Assembly: GCA_027886175.1 (NCBI GenBank)
Contig: JAJNNQ010000024.1
Span: 33,707,001 to 33,771,000, forward strand
DNA from: Phylloscopus collybita
Lineage: Eukaryota; Chordata; Aves; Passeriformes; Phylloscopidae
Length of the DNA: 64,000 bases
Direction: 5' to 3'
In this document: piece after piece, positions 50,542-63,733 of the stretch
How positions within the stretch are numbered: position 1 is the stretch's first letter
Layout: each line of letters begins with the position of its first letter
The notes under the pieces: model-generated
Databases searched by the model: none
Seen by the model: only the letters and a program-made list of their open reading frames with translations
What the model was told of the DNA's origin: nothing
Position numbers and translations under genes: made by a program

Positions 50542-52968
50542 CTGAGCAGGGAGAGAAAGAAGAGAATGACATATTAGAAAGAGAAACCTGGCCACCCAAA
50601 GGCACTATTAGGATCCTGGATGGCAGGAGAATATACTGGAAACATGTAATGAATGAGGAGCTCCATTATTTTTTTCCCTTATAATATGTTTTCAAAATTT
50701 TAATTCCTTCTCATGGAAGAGAAATGTTGTCCCCCTTTAATGCTCATTTTTTCTGTAAAGTGAACTCTATTTAATCTCATACATTGAAGGATGTAGAGGT
50801 AGAAAAAATTTTTTTGCCTCAGTCGTGTGAGGGTTGCGTTTGGACCCATAATTAGATTACATTTCAGTGTTCTTCTGCATATATGAAACAATTTGTCTTG
50901 GCCATGATGTTTTATCAAATGCTTTCAGATTTTCTGTGAAGCATGGTAGTATTTGTAAAAGTTTCTTTTATTTTATCTCCACTTCGTAACTCCTTGTGCT
51001 GCCTTCAAAGGCCCTGCATGACCTGCATGACCCTCAAAGTGGCAATAACCTCTCCATATTCCATTTCAGCCTGGCCAAAGCAGGTTGTTCAAAACTCAAG
51101 GAAGGCATTAAATCCCAAACTTATTTCCTTCAAACCCTCTACAATTTGCCAGGCTCCCTGAGTTAAGGCCAACCACACCTGATGCTCACGTTATGGCTTA
51201 TATTGAAACAGAAGTGCTGAGAGACAACAACCCAGATCATTTGCAGTCTGGTGCAATACAAAGTCACTTTTGCTGTTAGTATATAATGGAGCAAGTGCAC
51301 AGCGAGTCAGCAGCTCATCATTACTGCAAAATGCTCTGGAAATGCTCCCATCAATTCATGGCAGTGCTGGCTTCTTGTGAACTCCTGTTCACAAACAATT
51401 ATTTGCTCAAATTTCACAAAAGCAAGAGGATTCTATGACAAAACTCTCCTGGCACTGCCAACAGCTCGGTTCAATAATATAATGACACTCAGGATTAAAA
51501 ATAGGTGACAAAGTTTGCTTATTTCAATTATTTTGAGGAAATTTAACACCCATGAAGAATATTGCCTTAAACTGTCCATGACCTAGAGATTCACAACCTG
51601 GGTGCAAGAAAACGGTTCAGATGATGCGGGCATTTCAGTGTGGACCTCTCACACAAGACTTGTAACATGATGAGCCAAGTGAAATAAACCCTCATTTCCA
51701 TGGTGGCCATTTCCAGGGAAGAGTCATAAAGTATGAAAAAAAAAAAATAGAAATAAAGGATTGGGCATGGCAACTTTCTCTGAAGTTATGTGTAGTTTTG
51801 ACTGATGAAAGAGAAATAAGGGAAATAGAGGAACACAATTTCAAGAGCATATTTTAGATTGTAGAACATTAAAATTTCCAGAAATTACTTTTGTTCAAAG
51901 CACTGAGCAGGCTGGTGTACCTTCTCCTTTTCCCTTTTTGATTGACAGCATAGCAGGTGGAGCAGGAACCAGTTTCCTATGAAAAAGGAGCTCTTTCTGG
52001 CTTTCTCCATCCTGCCTGTGGGGCATCTCACACACCCCCTAGAGAGCAATATAATTAACAGACTGATAGGGAGCCGAGCCCAGCTTCTCTGCCAATTGCA
52101 CAAGTGCTCTAATTATGCAAAAAAATGGACGTAATTAATGTAGATGTCAGTGATGATGGACATGGAACAATTAGGCTTCTAGGCTCCATGAAACACTTAA
52201 CTGTTCTAAACAAGTGCACACTGCAAAGCCTTGGTAATGAGCTATTTCCTCTCAAAGAAGTTTAAATGGAGAGTTCTTCTCAGGTGTATCTCATAGGGGT
52301 TGACTCTAGGTGGTCCCTTTACCACTTTGTATGTCATGCTGCCCTTCTGGCTTGCCTCAGCAACATTTACCAGTGATGGGAAAAGGCCTCTCTCAGCACT
52401 CATACCAAATCACTGCTCACTCAAGGATGTAAATCAGGTCTTCTGTGCTACATTGCTATGTCCTGTGATCACTTATGTATCACCATCTATATATACATCA
52501 CCTTGTTTACCAGCAGGTGAGTGATAAAGAGTCCCTGGAATTAATTGCACCATCAACTGATTATCACCTTGGGGAAAGGAGCTCGGGGAGGTCAGGCAGT
52601 ACTGGGCATGGACTAACAACTCCTATCAGAAATTGCCCCTGTTCCCCTTCAATTTTGTCTTCCTCACCTTATTCTTGATGAGCTGTAGGAACTTTAGTAT
52701 TTGATGATGAGTAAATTATTAGGTAAAGATCCTCTATTGAGTGCCTCCAAATCGGGTTGCCCCAACAAACCAGGGGATCTGGACACCACCGTATATCAAA
52801 ATTCACAGGCAAAGACCTCCCTTCAGGTGTCTTAATCATGAACAAAAGCATAACCAAAGGGTTTTCTATTGAGGACTGGTTACTTCTGGGCTCTCCCCAC
52901 CTTTTTTTCACATAACAAAGCAGAAAATGAGATGTGCAAAGCTGTAATCTGAACATTCACCATCACTT

Positions 52969-53080
52969 AGAATCACAGACTGGTTTGGGCTGGAAGGAAC
53001 CTTAAAGATCCTCCAGTTCCAAGCCTTCTGCCACAGGCAGGAGGGACACCTTCCACTACACCAGGTTGCTCAAACTTCAC
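52969..53080 (-). mobile_element. CR1 LINE 3' tail fragment (TENM4 intron, sense)
   Basis: The plus strand shows AGAATCACAGACTGGTTTGG, GGCTGGAAGGAACCTTAAAG, GGGACACCTTCCACTACACC and AGGTTGCTCAAACT. It lies in the last TENM4 intron in the gene's orientation. Confidence 0.92.
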
Positions 53081-53241
53081 TATTAGCTATCAACTATTTC
53101 TATAAATAAATGGATCTCTGTTACCTTGAAAAGAAGCCCAGGATGCTTTGAAATTACTTTTTGAGTGCATTTCTTTGATAAAAGAGTGTGTTTGGGAACA
53201 GTATTCTGTTAAAGGAAAAGCAAAGACATCCAACAGAAACG

Positions 53242-53255
53242 CCCCCCCCCCCCCC
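53242..53255. repeat. C14 homopolymer
   Basis: Fourteen consecutive C in the TENM4 intron; G-quadruplex/i-motif potential and sequencing-error prone. Confidence 0.95.
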
Positions 53256-54066
53256 AACCAACAAATTCAAGCAAACCAGAGCACAGCCAGGGTGTATGCT
53301 GTGCTGTGAATATAAAAAGGGTGGAGGCAAACAGATTATACGTAGTTCAAAGGGGCAGTATATCCCTGACTTTGAAATTACCATTTCTGTTTAATCTTAG
53401 AACTCATTTCAGTGAACTGGCAAGGAAAAGAAACAGAAAATTTCCTTCCAAAGCTGCAGTGGCATGTGCTATTCTCTAAAAATTGCTGCTGCTTTTAGCA
53501 ACTGTAAACCAAGGCATCTATAAACCAGTTTTACAGAAGAAAGAAGGGAATTCACGGCTATTTTATTTCAATATTTGTTGCTCAACGTGAGTGACAAATA
53601 TGCTGGGTTTGTTTTTCTTCACAGTCTTTTTTAATCAGATGTCCTTAGGTGACATTTCACTTTATCTAGTAACAACCCTTTGGAGAGAAGAGAACGACCT
53701 TCATCATTTGTTCTCTGCTGCACAAAGCTCAGGAGAGCGGCACATTACCGGGATCTCTGAATAGCCTCTTGCGTTTTGCCGGCACCTCCTGAGGATTTGA
53801 AATACCATCGCCAGATCCCATCATCTGTTGTTTTTAAATACCGCCTTCCAGTGTCAGACTGAAAACTTTAATTTCCCATCAAGGATCCAAGATGTGAAGT
53901 ATGTGAACATGTTTCCAAGTTTCTTTCTATCCTTGTGCCATTACAGACAGTTAGGTGTTTCTCTTACCACCATATGGCTTACAATGCAGAAAGCTACTTT
54001 TTCCGAAAGGTTTGGAAGTTACAATTTCTCTGATATATGATTCATTTTTAACTCCCTCCTATTCAT

Positions 54067-54390
54067 CACAGAATAACAGAAAGGCTTGGTCAGTAAGAGT
54101 CCTAAAAGATTATCTTCTAATCCTCCCACATGGCCAGGTGTGCCCCCCACTAGACCAGTCTGCCCAAAGCCCCATACAACCTGGCCTTGAACAACCCCAG
54201 GGATGGGGTATCCACATCTTTTCTGTGCCAGTGCTTCACTGCTCTCTGGGTACAGAATTTCTTCCTAACATCTAATCTATACCTCTACTGTTTTAATTTA
54301 AAAATTGACTTATCCCTATTTGCCAGTGTAAAAAGTTGCTCTCCCTCTTTTTTACAAGCCCTCTTTTTATTTACCCTGTATCTCTCCGTT
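54067..54390 (-). mobile_element. CR1 LINE 3' fragment (TENM4 intron, sense)
   Basis: This 320-bp degenerate copy shows the inverted terminus (ACAGAATAACAGAAAGGCTT), CCACTAGACCAGTCTGCCCA, CAACCTGGCCTTGAACAACC, TACAGAATTTCTTCCTAACA and AAGTTGCTCTCCCTCTTTTT. Open frames across it are by-products. Confidence 0.9.
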
Positions 54391-56778
54391 AACAAAGCCA
54401 TCAGCCTCCTCCCTATATTCCATGTGTCCGTCACCTGGAGACAAGTCTCTGGATGTGCCCACCAGCATGGCTGCACTGCAGGTGGGTTGTTGAGAGGTGA
54501 CGTGTGGGGCAGCAGAGATGATCCACGGGCCAGCAATGCTGCCTGGCTGGGAATGAGCCAAACAGGGGCACTAACTCAGGGGCTTAGAGGACAGGTCTCT
54601 CCTCCACCTTGCCACTGTACATGACTGTAGGGGGATAATGAGGCTGAGTTCATTAAGCAGATTTCAAGTGTGGAGAAGTAAGAGGATTTGCCTCCTCCTC
54701 TTGCTCATCAATTTTCCGATTTCTCATCTATTTTCATAAAGAAAATGTCTTTGAGCTCAATGTCTTTGAGACTTCAAGTGCTTTCCCTGCATTAGATCCT
54801 TTGACCACTACATTTGCAAGACATAACTGGGGGCTGATGGACAGACAAGCAGACAGCATGACAGTCCAAGCCCAGGCCAAAGCACCTGCAATGTCAGGAT
54901 GCCTTCCCTGAATAATGAACACTGGCAGAGCCAGTCCCTCAAACAGATCATCCTTGGAAGAAGCTCTTCCAAAAAGCACAGCCCTATAGCTCACTTCCTG
55001 GCTCAGCATCCCAGAGCAGCCCTTGCCTCCAAAATGCTGTTCCAGAGGGGATGCCAAAAATGACTTCTCCAGCAAAGCCTGTAACAGGCACTGCAGAAAA
55101 CAGGACCCTTCCTGGAGACAGTGCTCACGGGATGGAGAGAAGGACAGTTGTAACAGGATGTAGATAATGATACAAGCGCTGACTCCAAAACACCCCTCTC
55201 CCTGGAAATAGAGTTGTTGTGGCTCCAACAATTACCTGACAGCTCAACAAGACAAAAAGGAAGGGAAGAAAAAAAAACAACAAAAAAAACCAGAAGAGAA
55301 ATTGGATTCAGGTGCCGCAGTTCCACAATATGCCAGAGGTCACCCAGAGGCCCCCAGCGGCCAATAACACTGAACTTGTTCAACAAACAATTTAGTGACA
55401 GCCTCACAGTCGTGGGGAGGAGGGGGGGAAGTGCTGCACAATGGAGTATTGGATTTTAAATGTCACTTCAGAGCTGTAGGGGGTTAGTGCAAGGTTTATG
55501 ACATGCTGGCTGTTTTTGAGGTGGTGAATGCTCAAAGTCAGAATTATCTCTCCTGCCTTCCAGACATGCAAGGTGAGTACCAAAAATGTTTTGGAAGGAG
55601 ATTCTAGGGCCCTCTGGTTATGCACTCTGAAGAGAGATGAAGCAGCCATTTATGGATGTTAGTTGCTTTGCTGTTGTGCCCCTGTTACTTGTTTCACTCT
55701 GATAAAAGAACAGACTCAATCTGCTGGGCCACAGCTTTGATCAGCAAAGCCAGTGGAGTGGCTCAAGTATACTTTCGTCTATCACAAGGAGGTATGTGGC
55801 CCAGAGAAACTAGGGATCAGAAGACATGGAGATGAGAAATTGTGGTGCATCATTCAGTGATCAATACCCTGTCCAGGCTACTTCTAAATAACAAAAGACC
55901 TAGAGCTTACTCTGTATCCTCTGCAACACCATTTTACAGTTTGATCAATCTTGTTAACTGAAAACGTTTCCTGTGCTTCCATTTACCTTGCTTTAATTTT
56001 GTCATTTCCTTTGTGAATTTTTCAAAAGTTTCTGGTTTCTTCCACATGCTTCATCAATAAATACAGAGACAACCAGTTGGAAGGAGGACTGGACTGTGTC
56101 TGGGAGCATGTACTGATCCCTGGAAGGGTTGGGAGTGAGCAGAACTTTATGTGAAACATCAGTGTTGGATACATGGACAGCCATAGGAGAAAATGGATCA
56201 CATGTTCAGGTACCTTATGTGAGTGAATTTGGTACATGCAATTATGTGCCTACAATATGCTGGGTGTGACAGAAAGCAAGGGAATCCTGCTCCATAACAT
56301 TTAAGAGCCAGTTGCTATCACAGCATGATCCTGCAGCTGTAGACTGAAATAAAAATGCTCATGTTTTGTTGCTGTCATAACACAGGGGAAGAATATGAAA
56401 CAGCCTGCAATGGTTAAATTCCACTTTCAACATCTGAGTGCAAAGGGACTCATTTGGAAGCATGACAGCTTCCCTCAGTATAAGTATACGGTCCCTTCAT
56501 GACAGTATAAAGCCCTCTTTTAACAAGCAGGTCCCTGCACAGCCCTCACTGCAGCTTCTGGCTTTAAAAACCTGTTAGGGACATGGAGATTTTTTTTTCT
56601 TCTTATTGCTCATTCAGGCAGATTCACCTAAATGGGTGGACAGAAGGGAGGGCTCTCCTTGATTTTATTTCCAGCTCATCTGCCTGTATGAGCAAGGGTC
56701 AGTCTTCACCTAAAGCTGCCACTCAAGTTACTTGGCTATTCAACAAGTCAAATAATGATACTATAATACACATTAAAT

Positions 56779-56813
56779 TATATATATATATATATATACA
56801 TACACGTATACAC
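56779..56813. repeat. TA microsatellite
   Basis: Ten TA units followed by CATACACGTATACAC, within the last TENM4 intron. Confidence 0.95.
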
Positions 56814-57664
56814 TATAACACACATAATGAACTAATGATAAAATAATAATATAATAACACTACCAATAATAGTAATTTCTGTGGTTGTTCCATGAGAGTT
56901 ATTATCTACAGCACAATACATCTCTGTAACAATACAGAGATGGTCTTCTGTGCAGTCTCTGGGTAAGCCTTTCCTATTTGCCTACTCCTGTACACCTTTG
57001 CCCAGGGAGACTGTGTCCCAGCAGAGAGAAGGAAAAATCCTGAGGCTCTTTCTCATTAGAGAAATAACTTCTATTAGCATTTCATTGCTTAATCCAAGGA
57101 AATAAGAAACAAAAAGGCAGTCTCTGAGCTCCGAACCACAACTGAGTTACTGCATTGTTACAGTTTTCAAGCATCAACCCAGTCATGGTAGCAAAAGGCA
57201 GAGGTTTTTAGTTCCCCCTGTATTATCAAATGACACTTCATATAAATTTCTTGTTGAAGCTGGTACACTTTAACTTGTCTTCAGCACATCTATGAGGCTG
57301 AGCACCAATGATGGACTGACACACAACTGCTATCAATCTACAGGAATTTGTTTGTACCTTTGAGTGATACCTTTTGTGGTTTAAGATGTGTACTTCAAGA
57401 ACCTGCTGCAGGACATCAAGATTTCAGAGAAGCCCCAGACAGAGAGGCAAGGAGGGCAGATGGAATCAATTCCGTTGCCTACTGTTATTATTTTATTAGC
57501 AGAAATGTGGAGAGCATGTCCTGATCTCCCCAATTTGGGAGAGCCTCACTGCTCTTGCAATGTTTGAAAACAGAGCAACAGCAAGTGGGAGATCAGACTA
57601 AAGAGGATTCAGACTAAACAGATGAAAGCCACCCCAGAATACAGTCAGGCTATGAAATGAAAGA

Positions 57665-57785
57665 GAATCCTGAGAGGTAAATAACTTTTTCAAGGTCATA
57701 CACTGATAAGCAGTAGGGCTGGGAGTTAACCCAGGGCTCTCAAATCCTGACCCTGTGATCTAACCTTTAACAGTGTTGCCTCTGT
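57665..57785 (-). mobile_element. MIR SINE relic
   Basis: The plus strand reads GAGAGGTAAATAACTTTTTC, AAGGTCATACACTGATAAGC, AGTAGGGCTGGGAGTTAACC and CAGGGCTCTCAAATCCTGAC. This parallels the inverted MIR core (tRNA-derived SINE shared by mammals and other amniotes). It is non-coding and ancient, within the last TENM4 intron. Confidence 0.85.
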
Positions 57786-58442
57786 CTTTCAGCTGAATAA
57801 GTCCCAACAGGAAGATGGGGAAATGATTGGGCTGCAAAAGCTTTTTTCTTGCCAATTTTATCACTGAATTTTGCACCAGCATCTACCAAAATGGCTTGGG
57901 AAACAAGCCTGTTTCTAAAAGCAGGACACAGTTACATGAGATTAAACCTGGTCAGATAAAATAAAAATTTAATATCATCAAAGAATTCTTTCTGGAGAGA
58001 CTCTCTGCAATGCAAAACAGTTTCCTATGGAAGTAGTGTGACTTCTTCTTTAAGACATTTTAAACCAGAATGAATAAATTTCTAGAAAAAAAAAATCTTT
58101 ATAAACCTATTCTGTATGAAGATTTGTTTTTTTTTAACTTCTAAAAACCCTGAGTGCAAAGGCCTTGAATTTAGCCTGCAATAGGTGACAACAGGGCCTC
58201 TTGTGGGAGAAAGAAACAGTAACACACCACTTCACTGAGCAACCATGAGAAAATATCACAGGAAAAAGCACCATGGCAGTAGGGAACTTAATATGTGATT
58301 ATTTGGTCAGATTTCAATACTGGAATGGAGTTTGACTTGCTCTTCATCTCACAGCACACTGGCAGACCTATTTCAACCAAAATTGCAAATGGATAGTTTG
58401 CTGATAAGGGCATGAGATACAGTATGGAGTTACATGGATCAC

Positions 58443-58585
58443 CTTGCTGTTGTCCCATTCTTGGGTTTTCATCTGTGTGTGGATTAGCTCATAGGACGGC
58501 TCCATTGCATCCATGTCTGGCTTGGGGTAGCCAGGGATGACATTGTGCAGCTGGAACCCAAAGGTGAGCAGCCAACTGTTGACAT
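58443..58585 (-). CDS. TENM4: Teneurin-4, penultimate coding exon
   Basis: This 143-bp exon encodes 47 complete codons plus the last two bases of a split codon. The protein reads [20 protein letters not shown] and continues through a Met-Asp-Ala-Met-Glu-Pro segment to QEWDNSK, which is the teneurin stretch between the YD-repeat shell and the C-terminal toxin-like domain. The acceptor (CTTCCCTTCCAG on the minus strand, AG at 58586-58587) leaves AT as the first two exon bases; a preceding G would make the expected Asp (phase 1). The donor GT lies at 58441-58442 directly after the Lys codon AAG, giving phase 0, which joins correctly to the Ser codon opening the exon at 50541. The longest open frame over this interval is in another reading frame and is a chance ORF. 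The upstream exon was not found in the remaining 5.4 kb. Confidence 0.93.
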
Positions 58586-61500
58586 CTGGAAGGGAAGAGA
58601 AACATAAGTAAGATTATCTCATCTCTCAAGCAGGATTGCCCAGGAGTACGCCCCGAGGAGGACCCCAGGTGGCTGGCACAGTAGCAGTCTGGACAAAATG
58701 ATGAGTGTCCTCTTTGTGTGAAGAGCAGAAATCTTAATGGCTCTAGAAAGAGCCACGTGCCAAAATCTGGCCTTTCCACCTCCAGCCAGAGCCAAATTCT
58801 GCACTTTCCCATCTCTGAAACAGAAAAGTTGGCAGTGAGCAAATGGCTGAAATCAAAGCCAGCTTCATTGTCTTCCCCTCAGCAGCAGAAACCAAGCACT
58901 GTTTGAAGGTGTGCAGAAGTGCAGCAACAGCAGCACACTTGGAGGCTGAGGTGCTGCAGCCAACTGGGACGTGTTATCCAGTCCTACAGTCAGCTTGGAA
59001 CACCTCAGCCCCAATACTTCTCTCCGTGAGGACTCTCAGAGGGCCTGCAGGCTGAAGACTAAATCTAGAGCTATGTGCTGGAATACCGGCACAACCAGGA
59101 TGGACAGCTCAGGCATTTAGTAGGTGCTCATGGAAGAGGCTCTGGAGATATCCACTGCTTCTTCCATGGATTTCTGCCTCAGTCCAGAGTTTCCTGGCTT
59201 CTTTCATAAGAAGCTGTAGTTCGAGTATTAAACCAGTGTAAACTCACATCATCTTTTATAGTGATATTTATAGTCAGCCTTCATACTACCTGCAAGGTAC
59301 ATGATAGTGAAAATAAGTGTGCAGGCACGAGACAGATATTTTGCTTGGGTACTTTTTACAAATACCTTAAAAACAGATGGTGAGAAATCTGGTGGCTACT
59401 AGTGATAAATTATTCTCTTATGTAAAAGAGGGACCACTGACACTAAAGAGAACATGATGGACAACTAGCCATTTGGGATATCATTCCTGCATTTACTTGC
59501 CAGTAGATTACAAAGTCTTCCTTGACTTTTCATTGCACAGCTATTAGGAATAGCAGCTGAAAGTTGATCTGCTGGAGGAAAAAAATATGAAGTTGAGTAA
59601 CTCCTAGATCTGCTTGGGATAAGCATCACTTCCCCCCTTAACTTCAGAGCATTTGATGAGCACACCTTGTTTGCCTTCACTTTGCTCCAGAGGACACACC
59701 TGCTACAGCCCCTGAGCAATATGGTATGCATTTGGCACACAATAGCAATTACGAGGTAAAGAAAGGTATGAAAGTAAAATTTAACTAATATTAGTTCCCA
59801 GGAGTCTTAAGTGTTTGGATGTAACTGGAGTTTTGTTGGTGACTGCTCTGCTTCAAGCTGGAAGTGCAAAGGCTTGATTTTCATTTTGCTAAACTCAATA
59901 AGCATTGTTGAAACAATCTGAAGATAGAAAAAAAAAATAATCAAATATGCATTTCTGAATATTTTTTCTCTATTCCCATGAGCCTAAATGAATGTTTTGA
60001 AGAACTGGCTGGAAAGGAAATTATGGATGCAAGTGGCAAATAACGCCGTTCCAGATGACTGGAGAATAAGGAGCCAAACAAACACACTATCTGTTGCTTG
60101 TTTTCCTACAGGCCAAAATGTTGCGATTGGGCAGAGGTCCAAAAAGCCCTTGCGACAATCCATGTGGAAGAGGGAGGACTTCTGTAATAAAAACACTTCT
60201 GTTCACTCAATGTACAGATTGTTTTTGGAGTGTCTTTGAAACAGAAAGGTTGGGGGGTATCAATGAAATGAAAAGACTCATTTGATTATTTTGTTGCCTA
60301 GTGCTAAACCAGCCTGCTTCCAAATCCTTCTTATCTCAAATGAATAACTTTGATGTACATATTGTGGACCAGGTGGTCAGGAGAACAAAGTAAAACAGTG
60401 AAGGTCAGCATTGGTGCAGGAATCATTTCCCAAGCACTTCAAAAATGCTAAAAAGAATACAGAGCATGGATGCCGAGCTGCTGAAAAATAAATAACATGT
60501 CTGGAAATATCCAGTACAGAGGGGTTTTTCTATACTTCTCAGAAGACTGACTTCCAAAACATTTGCAAACAGGAGTCAGCTCTCTTTTGGAAGGGGTGTT
60601 GGAATACCCAGAACAAAAAAACCCTCACGAAACCGAACAACCTGAAATCATGGGAAGAAGGTGTGGAGCTGAGAAAACGGGGGAAAATACTAATTTGCCA
60701 GGAGGCAGTGACAACTTTTTTGACAGAAAAGTACATTTCACATCACAGAGGTTTTTTTCAGCTACAGTAACCCTGCCAACACATTTCACAGTAAATTCAT
60801 TTGAGGGCAAAGAAAAAGAGTGCTTAATGCAGACACATGTAATGGAAATGTCAGTTCAATCCATCAGGATTGCTGAAGCTGGCAGCAAAGCTCTGTGCCA
60901 TGAAGTGTACAATCACTAAAATATTCATGTTTAACAATGGGCTTCTCAAAACATAAATACCTGCTTCTCCTACTCTCCCCTCCACGTACCTTCAATTTCC
61001 ATAAGCTCAGAGACCTCATCATTGTGGATCAAAGCACGTGTTGGCCACTCGTGTCCTGGGCACTGAGCTCCCCTAAGGACAAGCAGGTCCCAGTGTGGGA
61101 ATGGAGGGACAGAAAGTGGTTCCCTGTGTCCAGATCTGGGCAGATTTGGTTGTGATTACAAGGACAGTCTTAACATGGGTCCTGCCCATGGGATGCCTGA
61201 AAGCCTGAGCAGAAAGAAGTGCTGGGGCTGCAGCCTCGTGTCCCAGCACTCATCCCATAGCATGGCTTTTTCCATCACCAGGGAAGGAGAAACTTGAAAA
61301 ATGTATTTGGGGTCTGTATTCTTGAAAGACTAAAAATGGAACTTACAAGACCAGGGAAAAAAAATTAGTTGGTGCATATAAAATATTAGTGTATCAGGTT
61401 TCAACATCTTGATTTTACTGTCAGAGCGGTGTGGGAAGTTGTGCACCTGTTCTAACACAGGGCTACAAGAAATATTTTGTCCTGTCTTAACTGGAGCAGG

Positions 61501-62459
61501 AAAACAAAAATCAGCTAATGTGTCACGATGCAACAGTTCAAAAACTAGATCAGTTCAAACCAAAAATTTCCAATTAACTTCTGATTTAAGTTCCATTTTG
61601 GTTTTGACTCCTTATTTTTCTTTTCCAGTTTTCAATCATTAGTTTACAATTAACTTGAAAAGGCTGAAAATCCAAAATGAATTTTTCTTTAAAGACATTT
61701 TGGAATTTGTCATTTAGACAATTTTGAGGGCTGATTACATTTCTGCTAAGAAATCTCTCAAGCTCAACCCTCCCCCATAAACAAATTCAGTTTTGACAAA
61801 TAAATATTTTCTGATAGGAAAAGTTATCTTGAGGTATTCCCTCCCAGCCTTAATTATCAGAGTCAGAGCAACATACACGATCTTAGCCTGCATCTTGTGA
61901 CATATTTATTTCCCTTGTGGCATCATCTTCTCAGCTCTGGAGAAAACAACTTTTCATGAAAAAAACCCATGATCTACTCATTATGATTACTGCAGAAGAA
62001 CCTGAAAGCACAAATCCTAATGGCTAGAAAACACAAGTAGGATAGAAAACCCAAGATTTCTACTTTGTAACTTTTGTTTGCTATTAACAAATCTTGGAAT
62101 TCAGGGGAATGTAATTGTTGAAGATGGGAAGGTTGAGATAGTTGCAGCAGGAGCATTTAAAAATTAATTCTATCTCCTTAAGAAGTATGTACACTTGATG
62201 TATGATTGTGGCATTTGGATTTTTAATGTGAAGTATTTAGAAAAGAGTCCCACCAAAAAGTCTTCTCAAACTTCTCAAACTCTTCTCATTGCTACCACTA
62301 TTACACACAGTGCATAAAACTAGGTTTGAAGGGGGAAAGAGATAAAACAAAGATGGCTGGAGATAAACCTAGGGGCAGCACACCAGTGGTAGAGGGAGAG
62401 TTTTCTAATGAGGTCCTTCACGCTGCTATCTCAGTACAGGCAGGGGATGGCACACATGC

Positions 62460-63090
62460 AAGTGTGATCAGATGGCCAAGAAGGCCAGAGCCATCCTGGC
62501 CTGTATCAGCAATAGTGTGGCCAGCGGGACCCGGACAGCGACTGCCCCCTGTACATGGTACTGGTGAGGCCACACCTCAAATCCTGTTCAGTTTTGGGGC
62601 CCTCACTACAAGAAGGTCATTGAGGTGCTGGAGGGTGTCCAGAGAAGGGCAATGGAGCTGGGGAAGGGTCTGGAGCACAAGTCTGATAAGGAATGACTGG
62701 GAAAGGTAGGGGTGTTTAGCCTGAAGAAAAGGAGGCTCCAGCAGGACCTTGTCACTCTCTACAACTATCTGAAGAAGGTTGCAGTATGGTGGGGATTGGT
62801 CTCTTCTCCCAGATAACAAGCAATAGGACGAGGGGAAACAACCTCAAGTTGCACCAGGAGGGGTTTAGATTGGATTTTAGGAAAAACTTCTTCACAAAAT
62901 GGGTGTCAAGCACTGGAAGAGGCTGCCCAGGATAGTGGTGGAGACACCATCGCAGAAGGGATTTAAAAGACGTGTAGTTGAGGCACTTAGGGACACTGTT
63001 TAGTCGTGGACATGGTAGTGCTGGGTTAATAGTTGGACTTTATCATCTTAAAGGTTTTTTCCAAACTAAATAATTCTAGGATTCTATGAA
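62460..63090 (+). mobile_element. CR1 LINE, 3' end, 5'-truncated
   Basis: The 630-bp copy begins around GATGGCCAAGAAGGCCAGAG and contains the GGGCCCTCACTACAAGAAGG, GGTGCTGGAGGGTGTCCAGA and AGGCTGCCCAGGATAGTGGT segments. It ends in the octamer-like AATTCTAGGATTCTATGA at about 63071-63088. An open frame from 62326 to 62709 is a remnant of the CR1 reverse-transcriptase tail fused by chance to flanking DNA, not a gene. It is antisense inside the TENM4 intron. Confidence 0.93.
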
Positions 63091-63733
63091 CACAGGAAGG
63101 ACTTTTAACATACAAAAGGATTGTCTCTAAAAATACCCCAGAGGTCATATTACAGCGATTTTACAAAGTTTCGAGGGAAGCAGTTCAGAGATTGAGTCAA
63201 GCTTTGGGGTAGGTGCCCCAAAATCTGTTCTAATGCACTTTCTTTTCTTGACTTTTTGTAGACACTGTTAATTCGGTGGGGCAGATTAACTTTCAACTAC
63301 ATAGCTAGTAGTGTAGTAATGTAGATGCTCTGAAATGGCTGACTGTAATGAAAGGTTTAAATTTAAAAAGGTTTAAATGACTTTGCCATTTTGCTAAAAC
63401 AAATCTGTATGCCATTTTTTTAGTTGCAAATAAATCTCTAGGCAAAACTGTGTAAACAGAGCTGCCCCTCTACAAAGAGAAAGGTTATAAGGACATTAAT
63501 TGGTAGCTAAGCTTTATATATCTGAGGGGACAAAAAATTGTAAGCAAAATGAAGGGAACAAACACCTAAGAAGAGAAAAGGAAACGGGTTTGGGAATTAC
63601 AATCTCCATCTATGCGAATGAATTAAACATGCCCTGTACATGGGGGTCCAACTAGCAAACTAAAACTTATGTCCATTAATTAAAGAATGGAAAACCTCAT
63701 GGTTATCAGGACACTGAGAGAGGAATTTCCTAT

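Larger units (their letters stand above)
50542..58442 (-). other. TENM4: TENM4 last intron (7,901 bp)
   Basis: The intron is bounded by a GT donor at 58441-58442 and an AG acceptor at 50542-50543, both read on the minus strand. It is AT-rich. It contains two CR1 fragments in the gene's sense orientation (52969-53080, 54067-54390), a MIR relic at 57665-57785, a C14 run at 53242-53255, and a TA repeat near 56.78 kb. I see no additional exon: open frames here lack recognisable domains. Homeodomain-type TAATTA sites cluster near 52.05-52.2 kb. Confidence 0.9.

Noticed and set aside
50542..50595. Extension of the TENM4 final-exon frame to an upstream Met
   Set aside because: The 18 codons lie upstream of a strong acceptor (pyrimidine tract plus CAG), and the family sequence begins exactly after it.
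58489..58842. 117-codon minus-strand open frame overlapping the penultimate TENM4 exon
   Set aside because: It is in a different frame from the teneurin protein and has no domain.
62326..62709. 127-codon plus-strand frame
   Set aside because: Mostly CR1 reverse-transcriptase tail in a broken copy.
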